Shown here: positions 9,226-17,496 of the stretch, in pieces
How the letters are laid out: each line of letters starts with the position of its first letter
Position numbering within the stretch: position 1 is the stretch's first letter
NCBI GenBank assembly: GCA_949299825.1
Contig: CASGBP010000018.1
Coordinates: forward strand, 1 to 30,208
Length of the DNA stretch: 30,208 bases
Direction of reading: 5' to 3'
DNA from: an uncultured Mycoplasmataceae bacterium
GTDB lineage: Bacteria > Bacillota_I > Bacilli_A > Mycoplasmatales > Mycoplasmoidaceae
Made by a program: the position numbers and the translations under genes
The notes under the pieces: model-generated
Seen by the model: only the letters and a program-made list of their open reading frames with translations
What the model was told of the DNA's origin: nothing
Databases searched by the model: none

Positions 9226-10197
9226 ATGAAAATATTAGTAATTGGTGGCGCAGGATATATTGGAAGTTCATTTGTTAATTATGTTTTTGAAAATACTAAT
9301 TATGAAGTAGTAATTCTTGATGATTTATCAACTGGATTTAAAGAGGCAATTCATGAAAAAAGTACATTTATTTTAGGTTCAATTTTAGATAAGGATTTAT
9401 TAGATAAAATTTTTAAGGAACATAAGATCGATGGGGTCTTTCATTTTGCAGCTAAATTAATTGTTCCTGAATCAATTAGAGAACCAGCAAAGTATTGATT
9501 AAACAATGTTGGTGGAGTAGCTACTCTAATTGAATCCATGAAGGACAATAATATTAAAAATTTAGTTTTTTCTTCAACTGCAGCTGTTTATGGATTTCCT
9601 GAAACTATTCCTGTTGATGAAAATGCTAAGACCAATCCATGTAATCCATATGGTAGTTCAAAATTAGCATGTGAAACTTTAATAAAAGAATCTCATAAGG
9701 CTTATGATTTAAATTATGTAATCTTTCGTTATTTTAATGTTGCTGGGGCTAATAAGGATAAGACTTATGGTTTAAGACAAAAAAATCCTACTTTATTAAT
9801 ACCAGTAGTTAATAAATCAGTAATTGAAGATTTTGAAATGAGTGTATATGGTAATGATTATGAAAATACTAAGGATGGTACTTGCATTAGAGATTATATT
9901 CATATCGATGATTTAGTAAGAGCTCATTTATTAGGATTTGAATGAATGATAAAAAATAATAAAAGTGAAACATTTAATTTAGGTACTAGTAACGGTTATA
10001 GTGTACTTGAAGTTCTAAATACTGCTGAGCAAGTAATTAACAAAAAAATTAAATATAAATTTGCTAGTAGAAGGCCAGGCGATCCAGATCGATTAATTAC
10101 TAAAAATGAAAGAGCAAAAACTGTTTTAGGCTGAACCCCAAATGAAAAACTAGAAGATATGATTAAGTCTGATTTTGAATTTAGAAAGAAATTATAA
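9226..10197 (+). CDS. galE: UDP-glucose 4-epimerase
   Basis: Interconverts UDP-glucose and UDP-galactose in the cytosol with bound NAD, supplying galactose for glycolipids or surface polysaccharide. The 323 residues show the NAD-binding GGAGYIG (7-13), DDLSTG, FHFAAK, SSTAAVYG with the catalytic Thr 118, the Y142-x3-K146 pair (NPYGSSK), FRYFNVAGA, RDYIHIDDLVRAH and the C-terminal RRPGDPD. Length is a little short of the usual 330-340. An AAGGAG ribosome binding site precedes the ATG, which starts at the base after the yvcK stop. The stop overlaps the coaX start (TAATG). Firm; substrate preference for GlcNAc forms cannot be excluded. Confidence 0.93.
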
Positions 10198-10880
10198 TGT
10201 ACATTATTGATATTGGTCATACTAATATAAAAATTTTAAACAACCAAAAAATTATTACAATCAGTTTAGATGATTTAAAAAAATTTAAAAAGTTTTTATT
10301 AAAACAAAAAAAGCAAATATTCTTTATTGGTTCAGTTAATTTAGGATTGAATAAATTCCTTTTCTCTTTTTTGGATCAACATAAATTTAAATACCGTTTC
10401 TTATCTAATAGTGATTTTGAATCAGAAGTTAAAATAGATAAAACAATTAACTTCAATGAAATAGGACTTGATATTCTAAGTTCTGTTTACTATCTAAATG
10501 ATAAAAACTATTTATTGGTAAATAATGGTACTGCTATGGTTATTATTAAATATAGTAATAAATTAGATTCAGTTATTATTGGACCAAATATTTCATATGG
10601 ATTTGAGCAACTAAAAAATAAAACTTCATTAGTCAATAAATATTCATATTATCCTTATCTTGGCAATGATACAAACAAATCATTAAATGGTTTTATTAGT
10701 CTTTTTTTAGTTAATCCCATTATTGAAATTTTGAAAGATCATAAGATTAATAAACTTTATTTAAATCAACTTGATAAAGGCTATTTTAAAACTTTTAAAA
10801 AACTTAAAGTAATTGAAAAAGACAATTTAACCATTTTGGGTTATATGAAATTAATTCAAAAGAAAAACTTAGTTATTTAA
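10197..10880 (+). CDS. coaX: Divergent type III pantothenate kinase (CoaX-like)
   Basis: A 227-aa protein of the ASKHA fold. The N-terminal DIGHTNIK matches the DIGNTxxxxG phosphate motif of CoaX, a GLD segment at 90-92 sits at the GxDR position, and VNNGTAM at 108-114 sits at the VDxGTAxT position. Two usually conserved residues differ: the Arg of GxDR is Ile, and the Asp of DxGTA is Asn (N109). That Asp is the catalytic base in characterised enzymes, so activity is in doubt. It overlaps galE by one base (TAATG) and its stop overlaps the rnr stop by 8 bases. The usual length is 240-260. Pantothenate phosphorylation is the family role; calling this copy active would be inference. Confidence 0.7.
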   Translation: MYIIDIGHTNIKILNNQKIITISLDDLKKFKKFLLKQKKQIFFIGSVNLGLNKFLFSFLDQHKFKYRFLSNSDFESEVKIDKTINFNEIGLDILSSVYYLNDKNYLLVNNGTAMVIIKYSNKLDSVIIGPNISYGFEQLKNKTSLVNKYSYYPYLGNDTNKSLNGFISLFLVNPIIEILKDHKINKLYLNQLDKGYFKTFKKLKVIEKDNLTILGYMKLIQKKNLVI

Positions 10881-13047
10881 AATTTTTTTTATTGTTTAAT
10901 GTATTTTTATATTCCTTCTCAAATCCAACTATCTCAAAATCTATTTGTTTTAAATCAAGATTAACTGAGACAACTCTAATTTTTAATTTATCACCAAAAT
11001 TAAATGTCTTGTGTGTTTTTGTCCCAACAATTGAAAAATTATTTTCGTCAAATACTCAAAAATCATTACCAATATTTTTAATTCTTACTAATCCTTCAAT
11101 GGTGTTATCTAATTCTACAAAAATACCAAATGATAAAACAGCAGATATTATTCCATCAAAAACTTCACCAATGTGTTTAGACATATATTGACAAAATTTT
11201 AAGGTGTTTACATCTCGTTCTAAATTAACAGCCTGAATCTCTTTTTCAGTTGATATTTCACAAAGTTCAGATAATTTATTATTAAATTCATTTCTATCAT
11301 TATCACTAAATAGGTTATTTGCAAACTTATACATTCAAAATAAACGATGTACGATTAAATCAGGATATCTTCTAATTGGCGAAGTAAAATGAGTGTATTT
11401 ATTAAGAGCTAATCCAAAATGACCTGAATTTTTAGTACTATACTCAGCTTTGCTCATGCATCTTAATAATAATTTAGATAAAATATCAAAACCTTCATTG
11501 TTTTTATTAATTTCTAAACATTTTTTAAAAGTTTTGGAATTGATATCTTCAAACTCTTTTTTATTGACAATAAAATTTGTTTTTTTAATCTCGGTAAAAA
11601 ATCGATCTATCTTTTCCTTTGATGGCTTATTATGAATTCTATAAACAAAAGGGAGGTTTCATTGTTCTGCTTTAATAGTTACAGCATTATTAGCTGCTAC
11701 CATAAAATCTTCAACCATCATTTGAGCTATTCCTCTTTGTTTAATTTTTATTTCAGTTGGAAAACATTTTTCATCAACCACAATAAGGGGTTCTTTTAAA
11801 CTAAAATCAATGTATCCTTCGTTATTTTTTTTCTTTCTTAAAATGAGATGAAGTTCTTTAGCATCATTCAACATTGAAGCTAAATTATTAGAAATATCAA
11901 CTTTCATATTATTAAAATAATCATTTACAATATCATAACTTAATTGTTTTCTTGAACTAATTCAAGAAGGATATATATCAATATCAATAATATTTCCTTC
12001 AAAATCAATTTTCATATCACATGTTAAAGTTCTTTTTCTTTGATTAGGATTTAATGAACATTCATCATTTGATAATTTATGAGGTAACATCGGAATGACT
12101 CGATCTACTAAATAAACAGAAGTACCCCTTTCAATCGTTTTCTTATCCAAAATTGAATTGTATGGAACATATGAACTTACGTCGGCAATATTAACATTTA
12201 GATAAAAAAAATTATCATGTTTTTTTACATAAATTGCATCATCTAAATCCTTTGAAGTAGCTGGATCAATACTTACAATATCCAAATGGGTTAAATCTTT
12301 TCTTATTGCATCCATTTTTTGATCTGGTACAAAGTTATTAACATAATCAATAATTTCCTCTTCAAACTCAGGTTCAATGTTATAAGCATAAACCATTGAT
12401 AAGATATCATTACCAACATCATTAACATGACCAATAATTTTTTTAACTATTCCATGGGCTATATTTTTCTCAAAATAAGTTAATTCAATCAAAATCTTGT
12501 GACCATTCACTAAATTACTAACATCATCAAGTTTGATTTTTAAATAATTTTTTTTATCATCTAAATCTATTTCATAGGTTGAACCAATTAACTTAAAGGT
12601 ACCAACTACTATTTTAGTGTTATGTGAAATAATATTAGTAACTACAGCGTGTTGAACACCCTTATTAGAAAACTTATCCATTAAATTTATTTCTACTTCA
12701 TCTCCACTTATAGAATTATTTAAATTTAAATTATGGATAAAATAAACTTCTTCTTCATTTTTATCATTTATTAATTTAACATAAGCATCTAAGTTAGTAT
12801 TTAAAATGATTATTCCTTTTTTCTTAATATTAAGTAACGGACCATTTAAATATCTCTCTATTAAATAACCATTTTCTTTTTTAGCTAACTGACCTTCATT
12901 CAATAATTTATCAATTGTACGATAAATAGAGTTACGATCTAAATTAGTAAAGCTCTTAACCTTTTCCATGAGAATAGCTACTGGAATAGGTTTAGTTTCA
13001 TTTTTCATTATATGATATATACATCTTTGTATTTGAACACTATCCAT
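10873..13047 (-). CDS. rnr: Ribonuclease R (RNase II/R family 3'-5' exoribonuclease)
   Basis: Degrades RNA processively from the 3' end, including structured RNA, and is the main 3' exonuclease in mollicutes. The 724 residues contain an N-terminal winged-helix segment (about 1-60), cold-shock/OB segments, and the RNB catalytic core beginning IDPATSKDLDDAIYV. The metal-binding Asp are D261, D267, D269 and D270. The late core motif is THFTSPIRRYPDLIVHR, and a C-terminal S1 domain contains FDGIISAVLSFGIFVEL. At least four in-frame TGA codons are read as Trp. The start lies 3 bases after the secG stop, so the two are co-transcribed. The 3' end overlaps coaX by 8 bases, tail to tail. Firm. Confidence 0.95.
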
Positions 13048-13049
13048 TG

Positions 13050-13280
13050 TTATATTTTTAGTACTGAGAATACAATAATTAATACTGTAATTATGATTAT
13101 TAAAATAAAGAAAATGATTTGTAAAATTTTAACAATTCCACGATCCTTAGTTTTCTTAAAGATCTCTAAATCTTGACCAGAAGTATTAGATAAACCTGCA
13201 CTTGCCCCAGAAGAGGAAAGTAATAAACCAATTACTATACAAACTAAAGCAACAACCAAAATTATTACTGCTACTGTCAT
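13050..13280 (-). CDS. secG: Preprotein translocase subunit SecG
   Basis: A small membrane subunit of the SecYEG channel that assists protein export. The 76 residues contain two hydrophobic segments (about 2-22 and 50-74) flanking a cytosolic loop with SGQDLEIFKKTKDRG, which matches the Ser/Gly-rich and basic loop of SecG. The gene comes directly before rnr, with a 2-base gap, an order found widely in Firmicutes and mollicutes. A TATAAT on the minus strand (13309-13314) lies about 28 bases upstream of the ATG and faces away from the small gene at 13350. Confidence 0.9.
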   Translation of the reverse strand: MTVAVIILVVALVCIVIGLLLSSSGASAGLSNTSGQDLEIFKKTKDRGIVKILQIIFFILIIIITVLIIVFSVLKI

Positions 13281-13308
13281 AATCTAATTTATCCTAAATA
13301 ATTTCCCT

Positions 13309-13314
13309 ATTATA
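13309..13314 (-). promoter_or_regulatory. Candidate -10 box of secG-rnr
   Basis: TATAAT on the minus strand, 28 bases before the secG ATG, with a purine-rich AGGAT between. It shares the 69-base intergenic region with a plus-strand TATAAT at 13331-13336. Confidence 0.4.
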
Positions 13315-13330
13315 TTGATTATAATTATAT

Positions 13331-13336
13331 TATAAT
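13331..13336 (+). promoter_or_regulatory. Candidate -10 box of the 13350 gene
   Basis: TATAAT ends 13 bases before the ATG at 13350 (a second TATAAT overlaps at 13320-13325). With no Shine-Dalgarno sequence, a very short or absent leader is likely. Confidence 0.4.
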
Positions 13337-13349
13337 TATTAACCATTAT

Positions 13350-13643
13350 ATGAATAATCAAATGATTGCCCCATTAGGATATATAAAAATAAAGCAAAAA
13401 AAATCAATTAACAAATATTTAAATCATCCTAATTGAATCATTCTTCAATATATTGATACTTTTGAAAGCATAATAAATAAACTTCCCATTGCAATTATTG
13501 TGAATGAATCCAATTGTATGGATGTAATTAAACACCTACCAAAAAAACGAAAAGTTTTAATAATAGGTAATAGACCAAAGGCAATTATAATAGCTAAAAT
13601 TTGTCATAATCAAAAAATAAAATGTTGAATTAACTCATACTAG
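13350..13643 (+). CDS. Hypothetical protein, 97 aa
   Basis: Not recognised. It is intact when TGA is read as Trp (twice). Residues 45-90 (PIAIIVNES, then KVLIIGNRPKAIIIAKIC) look like alternating strands and helices of a small alpha/beta domain, with no membrane span or signal peptide. It is transcribed alone on the plus strand from a shared region with secG, and its last 14 bases overlap the end of the GGDEF-EAL-like gene on the opposite strand. No other reading frame explains this 290-base interval, which supports a real gene, but homologue evidence is lacking. Confidence 0.5.
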
Positions 13644-15330
13644 TATAATCCAAATGATATTTAATATTATTCTTTAATAGTAGATTAAGGTTTTTATTAA
13701 ATTGTTTATTATCAATTCTCTTTGGATCAGTGAAAATGTTTAGAATTACTTTATTAGTTTGTAAATTATATGAACTGATTGAGTTAATTAATCCCTGAAT
13801 GTCTAATTCATTACTTGCAATAATATTGTATGGGTAATCAATGATTAGATAATTATTGGATTTATTTAATTTTTTATTAACAAACTCCTTTATTAATAAA
13901 GCTGATATATGACACATTATTACATCATTAATATATTCACTATCACTAATTTTATAAAAGTCTTTTTTATCTAATAAAATCTTGGTTAGAATCATCGCGT
14001 TCCCTTTATAATAATTTCTTCCATTCTTGGTTTTTTCTAATTTAATTGATACTTCTATTTCATTTGTAGAAAATAAGTTAATGTTTTCTAATAACCTTGA
14101 TTTGTTATAAGTTGAATATTTATTATAAAATGAATCTGCATCTAATAAGTTTATTAAATTATTCTTATTGGAAATGTTAAATAAAGAACTTAATAAAAAG
14201 GAATTAATGTCTTTTAAATTATTTGATTGAATACCATAAATCAATGCTTGCAAGCTAGGTTCAATTTTATATTTTTTATTATCTAGAATTTCAACTCTTA
14301 TCAAAGATCTAAATAATTTTTCAAATTCATATAAAAAATCATTTTTGTTTCTTCTTGAAGAATTATTTGATTTTGATAAATTAATGTTAATTTTCTCTAA
14401 ATAAGAAATATCTATAAAAAGGAAATATTGATTGTTTTCTACATATGGAAAAAAATTATAATGAACTGAAAGTTTCTCTTTCATTTGTAATAGTATTTTA
14501 GCTATTACATCATGAACATGTGATGCACTTTTATAAGTTAATAATTCATCTATTCCTCTAAATGAAACCAATAAAATCAATGCTTTACTTACATTATTTT
14601 GGACAATAAATTCATTTATGTCATTTACAATATTCTCACTAATAATAAACCCATTCTTATACTTTGTTTGAACTTGTATATTTTTTGAATTAACCATGAA
14701 TCTTGAATAATATCTCAATATTGTAAATAATATTAATGATCCTAAAAAAGAAAATAAAATTATCATTGCATAATACAAGAAATTAATTTCAGTACCTACA
14801 ATCGCAGGATGATAATTACCAATAGTTCTAGAATATAAAATTCCACTAATCACAAAAACTAATGTGTAATTTAACATTAACATAAATAAAAAAACATAAG
14901 AAATTCTTCACTTCAAAAATGATGAAACAATTGCTGAAATAAAACATAAACTTGCCAATATGTAATTTAAAATTAGGAAATTAATGTTTTTAGTTTCCAT
15001 AAAAGTTAATCCAATTGATATGGCAATTGGAATAATAATTCCATATGAAATTGACCGACCAAATTTATGGGCAAGAATAAAGATAGTTGGAATAAAGAGG
15101 AAAATAAAAATACCATAACCATCTCAACTAAAATATACAAATGCAAAACTACCAAAAATTAATCCAAGAAAGGCAATTAATACTTCCTTAAATATTTTAT
15201 TTTTAGCTTTAAGATTAATTAAGCTTCCATTAATTAACCAATTAAGAATAATAAAAGCACCAAAAACATATGCAATTAAAATTAAAATATTTATAAATAT
15301 TGCAGGAAAAAAATTAGTCGCTGTAATCAT
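13630..15330 (-). CDS. Multi-pass membrane protein with degenerate GGDEF-EAL-like cytosolic region
   Basis: A 566-aa protein. Residues 1 to about 212 form some seven hydrophobic spans. The cytosolic part can be laid on a GGDEF domain: an ALILLVSFRGIDELLTYKSA segment at 249-268 resembles the ALLLIDLDRFKxIND stretch, and a strand-turn-strand has ENNQY (298-302) where GGDEF should be. It continues as an EAL-like half domain: KTKNGRNYYKGNAM (NAM at 444-446 in place of EAL), IIDYPYNII in place of the INLS segment, VILNIFTD in place of LEITE, and LDYTS (560-564) in place of LDDFGT. The protein stops there, so about half the EAL barrel is absent. No catalytic signature survives. It follows rplS by 29 bases and probably belongs to the rpsP-trmD-rplS operon. 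The domain reading is inference from pattern and order. Confidence 0.6.
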
Positions 15331-15359
15331 ATAAATATTTTAAAGGATATAAACTATTA

Positions 15360-15722
15360 TTAATTATTTTTATCCTCTTGAATTCTTGCTGATTTTCCAG
15401 AACGTTTTCTCATATAAGAGATGTATGCTCTTCTAACTTTACCTTTTCGCTTAAGTTCAATTTTACTAATTAGAGGAGAATTAATTAAGAAAGATTCCTC
15501 AACATATGTACCATTAGATTCTTTTCTAATGATAAATGATTCAGATAAACCTGATCCTTTTCTTCTTAAAACTACTCCTTCAAATTTTTGAATTCTAGCT
15601 TTATTATTTTCAATAATTTTCAATGAAACAACTATAGTATCACCTGAAGAAAAATTAGGTATATCTTTTTTTAGTTGAGTTGCTTCATAATCTTGAATTA
15701 TTTTTTGGTAATTTAATTTCAT
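15360..15722 (-). CDS. rplS: Ribosomal protein bL19
   Basis: A large-subunit protein at the interface with the small subunit. Its 120 residues match L19 along the length: FSSGDTIVVSLKI, RIQKFEGVVLRRKGSG, SFIIRKESNG, SFLINSPLISKIE and KGKVRRAYISYMRKRSGKSARI. The usual GVGVER is replaced by GTYVEE. It follows trmD by 2 bases on the minus strand, completing the rpsP-trmD-rplS order; rimM, often present between rpsP and trmD, is absent here. Firm. Confidence 0.97.
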   Translation of the reverse strand: MKLNYQKIIQDYEATQLKKDIPNFSSGDTIVVSLKIIENNKARIQKFEGVVLRRKGSGLSESFIIRKESNGTYVEESFLINSPLISKIELKRKGKVRRAYISYMRKRSGKSARIQEDKNN

Positions 15723-15724
15723 CT

Positions 15725-16414
15725 TTAATCCTTTCTTGTGCTTTCTAAAAATTTCTTGTACAAATCTGGTCTTCTTGATTTGGTTATTTCCATTTGTTTT
15801 GATTTTCTAAATTCAGCAATTTTTTTGTGATCTCCTGATAATAATATTTCAGGTACTTTATATCCATCAAATTCAACTGGTTTTGTATATATTGGATAAT
15901 CTAATAAATTATTACTAAATGATTCATCAATTAAACTATCTTTATTGATACTACTAGGTAACAATCTTATTATGCCATCTAATAATACCATTGTAGGTAA
16001 TTCTCCACCTGTTAATACATAATCACCAATTGATATACTATCATCAATGTAGTTTTCTATTCTACTATCAAAACCTTCATAATGACCAGCAATTAATATA
16101 ATGTGTTCTAATTTTGCTAATTCTTCTAAAATTGTTTGATTTAATACTTTTCCTGAAGGTGAAGTAAGTAATACATGACTATTTGTTTTCTTATATTTTT
16201 TTAATGCATCTACAATTGGTTGTAGCATTAATACCATTCCTGGTCCACCACCATATTGATAATCATCAACCTTTTTATTTTTACTCTTACTAAATTGACG
16301 AAAATCAACCAATTCAACTTCAACTATTTTCTTATCAATTGCATTTTTAATAATTGAGGCATTTAAATACTCATGATACACTTTATCAAACAAAGTTAAA
16401 ATTGTAATTTTCAT
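15725..16414 (-). CDS. trmD: tRNA (guanine-N1-)-methyltransferase
   Basis: Methylates G37 next to the anticodon of tRNAs for Leu, Pro and Arg using S-adenosylmethionine, preventing frameshifts. It is a SPOUT enzyme with a trefoil knot. The 229 residues include DDYQYGGGPGMVL near 55, SPSGKVLNQ, the knot segments AGHYEGFDSRIE and SIGDYVLTGGELP, and the C-terminal PEILLSGDH and RRPDL. All key loops are present. The ATG overlaps the rpsP stop by one base (TAATG), so translation is coupled. Firm. Confidence 0.97.
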   Translation of the reverse strand: MKITILTLFDKVYHEYLNASIIKNAIDKKIVEVELVDFRQFSKSKNKKVDDYQYGGGPGMVLMLQPIVDALKKYKKTNSHVLLTSPSGKVLNQTILEELAKLEHIILIAGHYEGFDSRIENYIDDSISIGDYVLTGGELPTMVLLDGIIRLLPSSINKDSLIDESFSNNLLDYPIYTKPVEFDGYKVPEILLSGDHKKIAEFRKSKQMEITKSRRPDLYKKFLESTRKD

Positions 16415-16728
16415 TATTTTTTACTTGTTGCTTTTTTTACTTTATTTTTACCTGATGATTTAGGTTTATGGGTTTTTTTACTGTTTGTAAATTCTTTTCA
16501 AATACCTTCTGACTTTAATAAGTTTTTTACTGTTTCAGAAGGTTGAGCCCCCTGATTTAATCATTTCATTACCACTTCTTTTTGAATTTTAGTTTCACCT
16601 GATAATGGATTATATGAACCTAATAATTCAATATATCCACCATTAACCTTATTTCTTGAATCAGTGGCAACTAAACGATAATAAGCTCACTTATGTCTAC
16701 CCATTCTCGTAAGTCTTAATTTAACCAA
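16414..16728 (-). CDS. rpsP: Ribosomal protein bS16 (TTG start)
   Basis: A small-subunit assembly protein of 104 aa. Its N-terminus (M/L)VKLRLTRMGRHKWAYYRLV matches S16, followed by NGGYIELLGSYNPLSGET and WLNQGAQPSETV, with a basic Lys/Ser-rich tail longer than in many bacteria. TTG at 16726-16728 is chosen because it gives the exact family N-terminus (MVKLRL) and sits about 5 bases after a perfect GGAGG; the first in-frame ATG lies inside the conserved domain. Two or more Trp are coded by TGA. It heads the operon that runs through trmD and rplS. Firm. Confidence 0.95.
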
Positions 16729-16731
16729 ATT

Positions 16732-16740
16732 TTCCTCCTT
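16732..16740 (-). promoter_or_regulatory. Strong Shine-Dalgarno sequence deciding the rpsP TTG start
   Basis: AAGGAGGAA on the minus strand, about 5 bases before the TTG. It is one of the best ribosome binding sites in the window and supports the non-ATG start. Confidence 0.8.
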
Positions 16741-16757
16741 CTCTAAACACAACAAAA

Positions 16758-16786
16758 ATTATATTATATTTAGACAATGATGTAAA
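16758..16786 (-). promoter_or_regulatory. Promoter of the rpsP-trmD-rplS operon
   Basis: On the minus strand, TTTACA (16781-16786) and TATAAT (16758-16763) are separated by exactly 17 bases, about 30 bases before the TTG start. It is back to back with the plus-strand promoter at 16797-16825. Confidence 0.7.
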
Positions 16787-16796
16787 GTATTTTTAC

Positions 16797-16825
16797 TTAA
16801 CACTTAAAGCATTTTTTATTATAAT
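16797..16825 (+). promoter_or_regulatory. Promoter of the PH-like/uvrC operon
   Basis: TTAACA (16797-16802) and TATAAT (16820-16825) with a 17-base spacer. The ATG at 16837 is only 11 bases past the -10 box and there is no Shine-Dalgarno sequence, so the message is probably leaderless or nearly so. Confidence 0.65.
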
Positions 16826-16836
16826 ATAATAACAAT

Positions 16837-17496
16837 ATGAATAAAGTTCTATTTGAAAGACCAAAAAACTCTCAAAAATATTTGGAATATTTAAATTTAA
16901 TAAAAGATCTTAACCTACCAATTAACATAAATAAATGAAATGATAAAATAATTGGCAAATTATGCATTGATAATTATTTTGAGGAATATATAGCTTACAA
17001 GTTTGAAGTCATTAGAAAATGGATACTACAAAATGAAAATCTTTCCTCGTTTTTTATCTCTAAACTAAACAAGTATATAAAAATGCTTCGACTTGATAGT
17101 TATCTTAATTGTGATGAACAAAACTATATCTATCAATTACAATCTTATGTATTTTCACTATCAAGAAACATTAAATCATTAATTGTAGACTTTCAATTGT
17201 TTAAAAATGAGGAAGCTTATTTTCACTATGATAGAGTAAAAGTTAAGTCAAGAAAATTGAAATACCATTTTGAAGGGGAATTATATATTACAAATAAAAG
17301 AATAATTTTCAGTGATAACATTGATGTTCATTGATTAAATATTGATAACATTACTAATATTTATAATGTTGATAATGTTGTTTATATTAATTACTTAAAT
17401 CAGGTTATTCATTTTACATATAATGATTATGAATTATTAAAACTATCCTTTAACAAGGTTTGCATGCTAACTAATAGAAAGCTTCGATATGAATAA
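16837..17496 (+). CDS. Hypothetical protein with C-terminal bacterial PH/GRAM-like domain, 219 aa
   Basis: Residues 1 to about 120 are helical and charged and not recognised. Residues about 140-215 carry the strand pattern of bacterial PH/GRAM-type domains: FHYDRVKV, then FEGELYITNKRIIFSDN (the common G.LYLTNKRLIF signature), then VHWLNIDNITNIYNV, VVYINYL and IHFTYND. Such domains bind lipids or proteins at membranes, but a ligand cannot be read here. It is the first gene of an operon and overlaps the uvrC start by 8 bases. The PH-like call rests on the signature; the gene itself is secure from the promoter, frame and coupling. Confidence 0.65.

Noticed and set aside
10892..11635. Plus-strand open frames within the rnr region.
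   Set aside because: They lie antisense to a clearly conserved RNase R frame and show no family features.
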